Shown here piece by piece: positions 9,922 through 17,258 of a stretch of 20,619 nt of DNA (positions are counted from its first letter, which is position 1; each line of letters begins with the position of its first letter). Source of the stretch: Mesotaenium endlicherianum (Eukaryota > Streptophyta > Zygnematophyceae > Zygnematales > Mesotaeniaceae); the NCBI GenBank assembly GCA_009602735.1, contig WELA01003305.1:628596-649214 (forward strand). Reading direction: 5' to 3'. The notes under the pieces were generated by a model. The model was not told where the DNA came from, searched no databases, and worked only from the letters and a program-made list of their open reading frames with translations. A program made the position numbers and the translations under genes.

Positions 9922-10983
9922 CGCGCGCTTGTCTCCGCTTGGGTGTGGCTGCATGTGTGCATGTGCATGCGTGCGTGTGCACGAGTGCGTGGGTGTGTCT
10001 CTGAGTGTGCGTGTGAAAACTGGTCAATTTTCTGGATGAGAGTGTATCCTTGACCAGAGATCCAATTGACTCAGAGCTGAGGCGCAGAGCCGGCAACAGA
10101 TAGCAGAACGTGGCGCGCCCACATCAGATGTCAAGGCTGCCCCTCCCGCCTATTCACCTGCTGCTGGAGTGGTCCCCCCCCTCAGCAACCCTGCAGCGAC
10201 TGCGGCGGTGCCAGGTGGCAGCCTTGGTGGAGCTACAGCAGGGCGACTTGGGGGAGGGGGACTGGCAGGGCCGGGCCAAAGAGGAGTGCTCAAGTTTGGG
10301 CTTGGCGCAAAGGGGAAGACATCTTTTAAGGTACCAGTAGATGTCTACTTGCTTCGCACTTGCATCACAGAGGGGTGCTTTGAGGATGCTTACACTGGCG
10401 CACGAGTGCGCGTGCGTGTGCGTATGTGTGCGCATGCGCACGTGTTGGTATGTGCACGCATGCAAAAGTTTGTACGAATGAAGATGTAAGTTGTGTACGT
10501 ATGTAAACATAGTCTTGCATTCCTTACTGGGTGTTCAATGTTGGGCTCTAACGGAGGCACTGACGAAGAATGGTATTTGAGAGGTGATGCCACGTGCCCT
10601 TGATTTCTATATGCAATGCTGTATGCTAACCTCCATGCTTGTTCCAAACCCATGCTCGCATCCGGCGCTGCCCACCACCTCCCCACCCGCCAAATCGTAA
10701 AATGCGTCTGCCGACCCTCTAAAACCTCTCGAAACGAATTTTATGCGGATATTTCCCTCCATGAATTGCAACAAATCCATTGCAACAAATCCAATGCCAT
10801 CTGAGGTTGCGAGTATGGGTTGTGGGTTCATAATGTCTAATGTCCTTTATATGTTTGCAAAATGTCAAGCTGGACACGTGGTCTGTACCTTGTGATGAGC
10901 AGGGGACTGGGCAAGCTGCAAACAAGGCGAAGTTAGACAAGATGGCTTCCATTTTTAAGGCGGACGATAGTGATGAGGGTTAG
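3587..10983 (+). CDS. G-patch and C2H2 zinc-finger protein (GPATCH8/plant type), 7 exons, 338 aa
   Basis: Coding exons: 3587-3652, 4895-5102, 5647-5801, 7931-8074, 8444-8550, 10075-10330, 10903-10983 (1017 nt, 339 codons with the TAG stop). All six introns are GT-AG and every phase closes. Residues 1-22 are a short basic/acidic leader. The G-patch spans about 69-113, with NVGFRLLQRMGW, GTGLG and the exon 2/3 junction at QQQ-GIVEP; it continues as DQKLGVGKQEQDDFYTAEEN, typical of the plant homologues. A C2H2 finger follows at C165, C168, H181 and H187 (C-x2-C-x12-H-x5-H), then a charged helix (192-226), a Pro/Ala/Gly-rich linker (about 228-300) and the family-typical tail KFGLGAKGKTSF and KMASIFKADDSDEG. 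G-patch proteins usually bind RNA helicases or RNA; a nuclear role in pre-mRNA processing is inferred. No ATG closer to the G-patch gives a full protein. Exons 2-5 have very high third-position GC, exons 1, 6 and 7 do not. The exact start and the exon 5/6 junction are the least certain points. Confidence 0.88.
3653..4894 (+). other. Intron 1 of the G-patch gene
   Basis: The donor is GAG|GTACAT and the acceptor GGCAG|GCC, preceded by a long pyrimidine tract. The first 830 bases have ordinary composition with no recognisable gene. From about 4495 to 4880 the plus strand is almost entirely C and T, far longer than a normal polypyrimidine tract. Open frames across this tract are low-complexity by-products. 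Confidence 0.75.
4495..4880 (+). repeat. Approximately 390-nt pyrimidine-rich tract before exon 2
   Basis: The plus strand here is dominated by CT, CCT and CCC runs, including ten C in a row near 4861. It sits directly upstream of the exon 2 acceptor at 4894. Confidence 0.75.
5103..5646 (+). other. Intron 2 of the G-patch gene
   Basis: The donor is CAGG|GTGGGA, splitting a Gly codon, and the acceptor is GATGCAG|GC. The intron holds GCCTGCCTGCCAGGAGCAGG twice, perfectly (5259-5278 and 5331-5350), and a stretch near 5430-5480 rich in alternating CG and CA. The acceptor has little pyrimidine tract, but CTGAC about 25 bases upstream could serve as branch site. Confidence 0.8.
5259..5350 (+). repeat. 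Perfect 20-bp direct repeat inside intron 2
   Basis: The same 20-mer is present at 5259-5278 and 5331-5350. Copy one is extended by two extra GCCT units, suggesting slippage. Confidence 0.7.
5802..7930 (+). other. Intron 3 of the G-patch gene (2.1 kb)
   Basis: The donor is GAG|GTGCGT and the acceptor CGCCAG|GCG. The first part (to about 6080) is GT/GC-rich. About 6195-6690 carries scattered TAGGGTTT or AAACCCT motifs without a tandem array. About 7120-7320 is CA-rich, 7385-7475 is a TCTTC/CCTCTC pyrimidine tract, and 7500-7930 is GC-rich. I see no gene nested inside. The joined protein reads KRE-AGAEKDEKI across the junction, matching the family, so no exon appears to be missing. Confidence 0.78.
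7385..7475 (+). repeat. TCTTC/CCTCTC pyrimidine tract in intron 3
   Basis: About 90 bases of nearly pure pyrimidine on the plus strand, with mirror-like TCTTCTCTTCTCTTCT runs. Such homopurine-homopyrimidine mirror repeats can form triplex DNA; that is general knowledge, not shown here. Confidence 0.6.
8075..8443 (+). other. Intron 4 of the G-patch gene
   Basis: The donor is AAG|GTGCCA, followed by a C/T run (8080-8135). A CA/CG-alternating part lies near 8265-8330. The acceptor is unusual: a run of ten or so G is followed by AGACAG|AGG. The junction is fixed by the protein, DHNHKK joined to RFKEMKD. Confidence 0.8.
8551..10074 (+). other. Intron 5 of the G-patch gene (1.5 kb)
   Basis: The donor is CCCT|GTATCC and the acceptor GACTCAG|AGC. 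Joining them restores the frame as MARMAAL-AEAQSRQQ. The intron is T/G-rich throughout. Its second half contains the long GT and GC alternating tract. No nested gene is visible. Confidence 0.72.
9851..9928 (+). repeat. (GT)31(GC)8 alternating purine-pyrimidine tract
   Basis: Sixty-two bases of uninterrupted GT dinucleotides (9851-9912) run straight into sixteen bases of GC dinucleotides (9913-9928). It lies in intron 5, inside a wider GT-rich zone from about 9630 to 10015. Confidence 0.95.
10331..10902 (+). other. Intron 6 of the G-patch gene
   Basis: The donor is TTTAAG|GTACCA and the acceptor GATGAGCAG|GGG, both in phase 0. The sequence contains a CG/CA alternating patch (10400-10460) and otherwise ordinary composition. 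Confidence 0.75.
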
Positions 10984-11130
10984 GACTTAGGACACTGCTA
11001 TTGAAGGAGCTTTGGGCCTTGTGTCAGGTTCATGTAGTAGGTTAGGAGCAACGTTTTGTATTCTCTTACAGTGAAAATCATCTTCTGTTAAAATAAAGAT
11101 GAACTTTGTAATTGTCTAGCCGGAACAAGT
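10984..11130 (+). terminator. 3' UTR and polyadenylation signals of the G-patch gene
   Basis: After the TAG at 10981-10983 there are about 110 bases before AATAAA at 11092-11097. TGTAA, the usual chlorophyte poly(A) signal, follows at 11107-11111. Both are in the expected place for 3' end formation. Which one is used cannot be told. Confidence 0.6.
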
Positions 11131-12026
11131 TTTGATCGCAATGTCTCAAAGTAGCTGCGACTTAAACAGGAGGTTCATCCGGTTGGCCCACGACGTACGT
11201 CAGCTCCATAGAAGACCAATCAGGTGCTGGGGCAAAAAAAAGTGGGTAAAGGGTCTGCGACGTGCTACTGGATGAAGTCGAAACTGCAATTCAGATCTGC
11301 CATGGTGGGCTTGACCATATGCCATGCTTACAGGGCCAGGTGTTGTCATGTACACAAACCTGCATGCCATCTTCTTCTCGTTTGTCACACATTTGTATTG
11401 CGCTAGCGAGGTGCCATCGACAACAGAAGGAGCCTTTCATGAATCGTCTTCAACTGCTCGAGCAATCAGGATCTGTGAAAACTGCCTACAACTTGTGAAT
11501 AGATGCGGGGCTAGCTACAAATGGATACGGGAAAGAAAGACACCGTCGAGTGTATCATGTATCACATACACCAGATATCATCCAGGAAAAGATGAAATTC
11601 AACATACATAGCAGAGGGCATTCCTGCTTGTGAGAATATAGTGGAAACATTTTAGGTTTTCAGTCGCCCATACCCATGGTTATGTCTCAACGATGACGGC
11701 AATAACATCTCTACACCAATACAGCAGCTCCGCATCCAAGACAGCTATATACACACAGAACTGTATGGGAAAGTCAGCGATACAGACAGATAAAACTTGT
11801 TTCTTCAATATCACATTAATGTACACCTATGGAACAAACCGAAGTGGTTCTTCGGTAACATGTACAACTGATGTGGAATGCTAAGTGCATGTCACACCAC
11901 AGACTCCTCCCACTTCTAGTACTCAATTTTGAAAGGAAACTCCAAGATCGCCAATTATGAGTTCTAGGGCTGCCTCAGTAGGACAACTCAACCAACAGGG
12001 GAGGACTCAACTAAGAGTTGAACGAG
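11131..12026. other. Convergent intergenic region
   Basis: The space between the 3' ends of the G-patch gene (plus) and the inhibitor gene (minus). No conserved protein is recognisable; open frames on both strands are under 100 codons. Near 11980-12040 CTCAACCAAC-type words recur, with a small stem TCAACT/AGTTGA, probably in the 3' UTR of the inhibitor gene. Confidence 0.55.
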
Positions 12027-12739
12027 TCAACCAACTGTAGGTGGACGTTGCACTTTCCTTTCCTCATCCACCCAGATGCGTACACGATCTTGCCTGAAGT
12101 CCATAGTAACCATCATACCCTTAGGTACTATTTGCACGCTCCTAATTTCTGGCTCCTCACTTTGAATGATTTGTTTGGCCTCGTCCCCGTCCTTACCAAC
12201 AAGCTCTGGCCACTCCTTCTTCATACTTGCTGCAACACTCCATACAACCACAGGACAGTCTTCATCAACTGCATCACACTCTCTATGACCCGTACACGTC
12301 ACAATGCAAATGGCCATTTTCGTTCCAACTGTTCCAAGCTAACAAGCAAATTTACCAGCAGGCCAGTCAATAGCATTTGAAGGCAGACTGCAAACTTGAT
12401 TAGGGATACGAGGACGAAATTCCAAGTAAGTTATATACACGACTATAAGCTTCGTACTTTAGAACACCTCACAACTAGAGGGAATGTGCGAGGTCGAGCA
12501 TGTACCTGCTCCTTCAGCACTATCGGGAAATCCAGGTCGCAAGGCCTGACATAAAAGTCAATATTCGAAACAATTAACGGTACATATAGAAGCAAACGAT
12601 GAGCCTAGAGTACTTGACGGAAGTAGTGAAAAATATTTCGGGTACAGCATCGGAAAAGCATCCTCACCCAGAAGTCTTCGTCTGCTGAAACCAGCGTGAA
12701 AGTGGCTAACAAAACTAGAAGGAGGCAGAGCAGCTTCAT
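12027..12739 (-). CDS. Secreted potato-inhibitor-I (I13) serine protease inhibitor, 3 exons, 137 aa
   Basis: Minus-strand exons: 12739-12668, 12545-12506, 12328-12027 (414 nt with stop). Introns of 122 and 177 bp use TGG|GTGAGG...GTCAG|GCC and GCAG|GTACAT...AACAG|TTG, and all phases close. Residues 1-19 are a clear signal peptide (MKLL, leucine-rich core, VSA before DED). The I13 domain is about 74-137: KKEWPELVGK, a DEAK helix, IVPKGMMVTMDFR, DRVRIWVDE, and PTVG at the C-terminus, as in chymotrypsin inhibitor 2 and eglin c. By alignment the reactive bond is Met113-Asp114; a P1 Met suggests chymotrypsin- or subtilisin-type targets. Arg116, Arg119 and Arg121 support the binding loop as in relatives. 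Residues 42-64 hold four cysteines (45, 49, 55, 62) in an extension I do not recognise. The domain call is firm; exon 2 is less certain, because another frame of it also reads as plausible protein but does not close with exon 1. Confidence 0.85.
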
Positions 12740-13180
12740 GAGACAAGCAGATGCAATCACTGAATGAGAAGATGGTACGTAAGGTAGAAAACAGGAAACA
12801 AGCACGCATAGGTGTAGGACAGTGGCAGTTCTGAAATGAAGACGCAGCACAACGAGTCACGGTGTGCAGATGGCGAGCAGAGACCTGGCACACAACATGA
12901 GCTGAAAATTTGCGACGAGACCTGAAATGATATTGGTAAGAAACTTTTTGCAAGCGGTCCGCAACAAGTTCCTCTTGTTGATTCTTTCTTTCAAAGCGTC
13001 CATGCATGTAGATGCTGTTATGTGAAATTATGTCAGTTGCTTTACATTTATTATGCAATTCCCGAAATTGGAGAACATACAGATGTTTTCAATCGGGTGT
13101 ACGAACGCAATATTAACAAAAAAACAGGCGTCAGCAGGGTTACGCAAATGAGTATGCACTTCTGTACGCGGAAAAAGACT
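12740..13180. other. Upstream region of the inhibitor gene
   Basis: On the minus strand this holds the 5' UTR and promoter of the inhibitor gene. The frame of the signal peptide stays open for 37 codons upstream, but without an ATG. No TATA box stands out. Confidence 0.4.
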
Positions 13181-13735
13181 GCATGCTGGGCAATTTTTGC
13201 TGGGCTTTTTTTGTTGATACCGGGAATGAAGGGCAAACAAGCTGGGGCAGTTTTGCTGGTACGCGGAATGCACGGCAAGCTGGGGTAGGTATTGCTGGTA
13301 CACGGAATGAACGGGAAGCTGGGGCAATTTTTCTTGGTACGCGGAATGAATGGAAAACAAGCTGGGACATTTTTTATTGGAACGCGGAAATAACGAAATA
13401 CTGGAGCAAGTTTTACTGGTACGCGGACACAGCAAGCTGGGACAATTTTTGCTGGTACGGGGACTGAAGGGCAAACGAGCTGGGACAGTTTTTGCTGGTA
13501 CGCGGAATGAACGGCAAGCTGGGTCAATTTTTGCTGGTACGCAGAATGAACGGCAAGCTGGGGCAGCTCCTGCTGGTACGTGGAATAAGAGGAATTTTAG
13601 GTGTATGGTACGCGGAATCAGTAAATGGGAAAGGCGGTTTTTACTGGTATGCGGAATTAATGCATGCCAAGAAAAGTTTTTCATGGAACGTGAATGAAAG
13701 GCAACGGCATTCTTTAGTGGTACGCATATTTGAAG
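13180..13735. repeat. Degenerate minisatellite, about 13 copies of a 35-43 bp unit
   Basis: The plus-strand unit is about 39 bp, with the core GCTGGTACGCGGAATGAACG followed by GCAAGCTGGGGCAATTTTT. The best copies are at 13250-13580; outer copies drift, and the last ones (13590-13735) keep only TGGTACGCGGAAT-like words. Unit length varies between about 35 and 43 bp, not always by threes. The long open frames that cross it on both strands result from a stop-free unit, not from selection for protein. Confidence 0.88.
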
Positions 13736-15510
13736 AAGTTGGTTGGCTCGGAAAGCTTACTTTTTAGGTTTGCAAGCTGATACTTTCTTAACATCTTTAT
13801 TGAGATAGACGAAAAGAAATTTGCTTCTCCATTCTGTGACAATTAGTGACATTGATTATGGAAGGTGTTTGAGGAGCACGTACAAAGTCAGACTCTTACA
13901 TCACCTGCTATCAAAGTTGCTCTTTTGCATAATATATGCTTTGTATGTATGAGCTTCTGGATGCTTTCCGTTACTTCAATTAGGTGTGCGACAAATGAAG
14001 CCAGCTCTTTATGTTTGTATATTAGATCCGGGCTACCTGCATGCCAGTCGTGCATGTGGGCTATACTTGGCATAGAAAACGGGATGAACATAGCCAACGG
14101 ATCTCAATAGGTCTTAGTTTTAAAATGCGGATACTTCCTGTACACATTGGATAAACATGGTGAAGTATATACGGGTGTGCCAAAATTGTACTTAAACACG
14201 CCAAAATTTGCCAAGCGTGTGAAGTCAGTAGGAAGTTGTTTGTGGCTGTAACTTTTGGAAATTTTGAAACTTGTCAATTTCGTCAATCGCATTAGGTGGA
14301 GAATGACGAACGCCTCAAGTATACATGGTCTAAAAATTATGTTACCCATCCACCTATAGAAGGAAAGATCTTAATGCGGTATTGAATAAATGAATGGACG
14401 ATTGTTTCTTAAAGTTTTAGACGTACACGATACAGAGTATCAGTACAACAAGTTAGACTGATACGCAAGTAATTAAAAACTAGGCAATAGGCCATGCAAC
14501 TTGAAGGTGCACTGTGGTAGTTTAAAGATGAGCAAAGAATATGAAAAGAGTATAGACGAAGCTTTTGGGAACAAAAAAAAAAGTGATAACAAGATTGTGC
14601 CTAGCGAGGAGCCAAATACTACACATATGCAATATGCGCTCATGTTCTTTGGGAATAATGTGTGACAGGGCATGCATGTCAAGTCACGTTGTATACCTCT
14701 CAATGCAAACGAGAAAAAATACCACTTGGCATTCAAAATTCACCTTCTTATATGTAATGCATCACCTTGGAATGCTCTCGCATCCTTCATTTTGGTTGCT
14801 ACGCAAAACATTAAGGACAATGGGTTTGTCACATTGTCAGGTCTCGCATCTAGGAGGAGCCACAGTTGTTTGAGGAACTGCACTTGCTATAGCAATCCAC
14901 TGAAACGTACTGAGTACAAGCTAATGGGTGCTTATGATGGTGTCAAATGCCAAGGAGAGTATGCATGGGCAATGTAGTTAGCCCCTTAAATTTTTGCGTT
15001 ACACGTACAGGGTGCTATCTTGCATGCCCCATTATTTGTATTGTAAGCTTGGAGTAGCCTGACGTAGAATATTGCCACGCACGAAGCAAAGTGGGTATAC
15101 TCCCCTCTGGGTGATGTTTGTCTTGTACGCTCGTGGAATGCATCTGAGGACGCTCTCCGTTTCAATGCGACGACAATGCTAAGAGGTGCAAGGCAGACAT
15201 AGCCAGATCTCGTAGGACGAAAGGGAGAGGAGGCCAAGAGTATCATACCGAGCGAGGAGCCCACAATCACTTGGATTCATATGGTATTGCGCTCCATTGC
15301 GTAATTTTAGTCTGGAAGAAAAATTGCGTGTGCATCTACGTGGACAAGGGAGGAAAAGTGGCACAACGGCCGCCGGTTGGTAGATACTAATTTAAATTTA
15401 ATACCTTCGTTTGTCGTTATCGCGCCAGTAGGGCCACGTCTTTAGGGCAAGGACATTCTCTTTCTTTGCATTTGAGGAATACATAGTTTGATCTTGTTTT
15501 GTTTTTGGTA
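13736..15510. other. Unassigned AT-rich region between minisatellite and recombinase
   Basis: No protein family is recognisable on either strand and open frames stay near or below 100 codons. I looked for reverse transcriptase or RNase H motifs that a DIRS-type element would carry upstream of its recombinase and saw none. Short similar words (GCGAGGAGCC) occur at about 14605 and 15257. Confidence 0.5.
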
Positions 15511-15514
15511 TTTT

Positions 15515-16432
15515 GCCAACAGCACAATAAACAAGCGCTTCTTGCTACGCGCCACACCGTGTCCATATTTCTCATGCACATCATTACCCAAGGTCACTTG
15601 GAGCGTCTTTAATCAAACGATTGCAGCCATAGGAGCAGTGCACAATTTAGCACACTTGCCCAATCCTACACATTCAGCCATGACAAACACACTCCGCAAG
15701 TCAGCCAACAAACTCTTACCCAAACCCTATCGCACCAAGATGCCATTAGCACCCACGAAGCTCCGGCAGATCCTCGAGCAATTTGCACACACAGCTGCAC
15801 CCATAGCCTCCTTAATGAAAGCAGCAACGCTGCTGTTCATGTACCATGGCCTACTCAGATGGTCGGACCTCGTCACAATCACGCGCTCTTTGATATACAA
15901 ATCGAAGGCGAGGGTGGGATCGAGGCATTGGGGCTAAAGTTACCTCAGTCGAAAAACGACCCAGGCGGGGAGGGGCACGTTTGCGACGTTCTTCGTCCTC
16001 AAGAGCAAGTGGTGTCCCGTACGCATGATTGGGAGACTGATCAAGGAAGCCTCCGAGTATGGAGCAGGCAATTGGTTGGTGCAAGGGATCACCTCGACGG
16101 GCCAACTAACAGGCCACCCTCCAAGCTACGCCACAGTACGAGAGTGGTGCAGGGAATGCTTCCAAGCAGTGGACATTACCCTCCCAGAATGTGGCACCCA
16201 TTCGTTGCGCAAAGGTGCAGCCACTGCAGCAGCTAATGCAGGCATATAGGATAGAGTTTTCCAGGAGCTAGGTCGTTGGAGATCAGAACAAGCAAAAGCA
16301 GCCTACGTAGTGCAATTGCCTAAAGCACTCACCGAAGCAGCCCAAGCCATAGACGTAGAAAATACACATCCAAAATTGCAATACTCCAAAAACCAAATTA
16401 CAGCCGCGTTTAGACGCAAGTATAGAAAGTAG
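15515..16432 (+). pseudogene. Tyrosine recombinase pseudogene (DIRS/PAT/Crypton-like element)
   Basis: One plus-strand frame carries most of a tyrosine recombinase. The core-binding region includes AIGAVHNLAHLPNPT and KMPLAPTKLRQILEQ. The catalytic Arg is in GLLRWSDL (codon at 15857). The beta-hairpin Lys segment LKLPQSKNDPGGEG lies in the next frame (about 15936-15977), then the first frame resumes. HSLR (16199-16210) gives the His and second Arg, GRW replaces the second His as in eukaryotic transposon recombinases, and the probable nucleophile is Tyr at 16304-16306. The reading ends at TAG 16430-16432. Damage: a frameshift near 15880, a compensating one near 15985 (the TAA at 15935-15937 follows from these), and an in-frame TAG at 16247-16249 between AGI and DRV. 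Without a visible reverse transcriptase it could be a Crypton-like element or a deleted DIRS. The family is certain; the element type is inferred. Confidence 0.85.
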
Positions 16433-16471
16433 AAGCACCTACTCCTACCTGTCTAGCTTTGTGTGCTGAAA

Positions 16472-16532
16472 ATTGCGTGTACTATGCCTAACAAAATAAC
16501 AACTTTCGCCAACATAAGTGTCGGAGAATATC
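16472..16532. repeat. 61-bp direct repeat, copy 1
   Basis: It matches 17198-17258 at 60 of 61 positions; the single difference is C at 16476 versus T at 17202. It begins 40 bases after the recombinase stop. Probably part of the terminal repeat structure of the element. Confidence 0.92.
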
Positions 16533-16574
16533 GAAGTGAAATTTTGTGTATGAATGTATTCAAAATAAGTTTTG

Positions 16575-17039
16575 ATGACGACAACACTTATCGTGTCGAA
16601 AAAGCAAGCGACCGCCGAATCTAAGCGGTCCATTCAGAATTGCTGGCGGTGGTGTGCCACCACCGCACCAAAACCACCGAAACCACTGGTTTCGATCAAA
16701 AACAAGCAGCTATATCAAGCAGCCGTTTCGAGCTACTCCTCATTGCGCACTTTGCACAAATTATGCACACCTAACATACCCCCCACCCACCCAAACATAA
16801 ACATCACAAGGTACCACCGAAGGACGCACACGCCAAAGAAGCACAAAGAGCACAAGCCCCACCAAGAACCAAGGGACCTACACCTAGGGGTTGGAAGTAT
16901 TGGGAAATTTACCAAACGTAAACTCAGGCGTTTAAAAGGAAAAAAAAACAAAAAAACAAAAAAAAAACGACCACGTTCGTTGGGGATTACAAAGTCTGGA
17001 TACCCAAGGTCCTCGTACACACATGAGGAAGGCACATAG
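16575..17039 (+). CDS. Hypothetical basic ORF between the direct repeats, 154 aa
   Basis: An ATG-started frame runs from 16575 to a TAG ending at 17039. The predicted product is rich in Lys, Arg, Pro and Thr, with a lysine tail (KGKKNKKTKKKRPRS) encoded by an A-rich stretch. It starts with MTTTLIVSKKQA and shows no recognisable domain, signal peptide or membrane segment. Its position between the two 61-bp repeats suggests it belongs to the mobile element, if it is real. A chance frame in A-rich DNA is just as possible. Confidence 0.2.
   Translation: MTTTLIVSKKQATAESKRSIQNCWRWCATTAPKPPKPLVSIKNKQLYQAAVSSYSSLRTLHKLCTPNIPPTHPNINITRYHRRTHTPKKHKEHKPHQEPRDLHLGVGSIGKFTKRKLRRLKGKKNKKTKKKRPRSLGITKSGYPRSSYTHEEGT
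16646..16694. repeat. Two adjacent perfect inverted repeats between the 61-bp repeats
   Basis: GCGGTGGTG (16646-16654) faces CACCACCGC (16658-16666) across TGC. CGAAACCA (16678-16685) faces TGGTTTCG (16687-16694) across one base. Tyrosine recombinases act on sites with inverted arms, so these are candidates for such a site, but that is inference. Confidence 0.7.
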
Positions 17040-17197
17040 CGACATCAACCATAGCCAGCCAACAGGTCGGGCTTATCCCACAAAGTAATCCATAGTCAAA
17101 TATTAGTCTAGGCTAAATAGATTAGAAATAAAATAGCAAGCGCACATATAGTTTGAATTGGAACTATTCTCTTAGATTGTGACGAAAATAGGTGCAT

Positions 17198-17258
17198 ATT
17201 GTGTGTACTATGCCTAACAAAATAACAACTTTCGCCAACATAAGTGTCGGAGAATATC
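17198..17258. repeat. 61-bp direct repeat, copy 2
   Basis: Second copy of the repeat at 16472-16532, same orientation, offset 726 bp. Sequence similarity stops sharply at both ends. Confidence 0.92.

Noticed and set aside
9630..10096. Several open frames coding for His-Thr or Cys-Val runs
   Set aside because: They are translations of the GT/CA tract in intron 5, present on both strands and all frames.
13028..13684. 218-codon minus-strand open frame with repeating CRSFRVPAK- and YQQ-like units
   Set aside because: It is a by-product of the minisatellite. The repeat is read in different frames along the ORF, two other minus frames are also long and open, and length changes are not multiples of three.
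13180..13735. CRISPR-like array
   Set aside because: Units are contiguous and degenerate with no unique spacers, and the genome is eukaryotic.
15935..16249. Alternative genetic code (TAA/TAG read as Gln, as in some ulvophyte algae) to explain the stops in the recombinase
   Set aside because: The TAA is explained by frameshifts on both sides. The G-patch gene ends at TAG exactly where the family ends, which favours the standard code.
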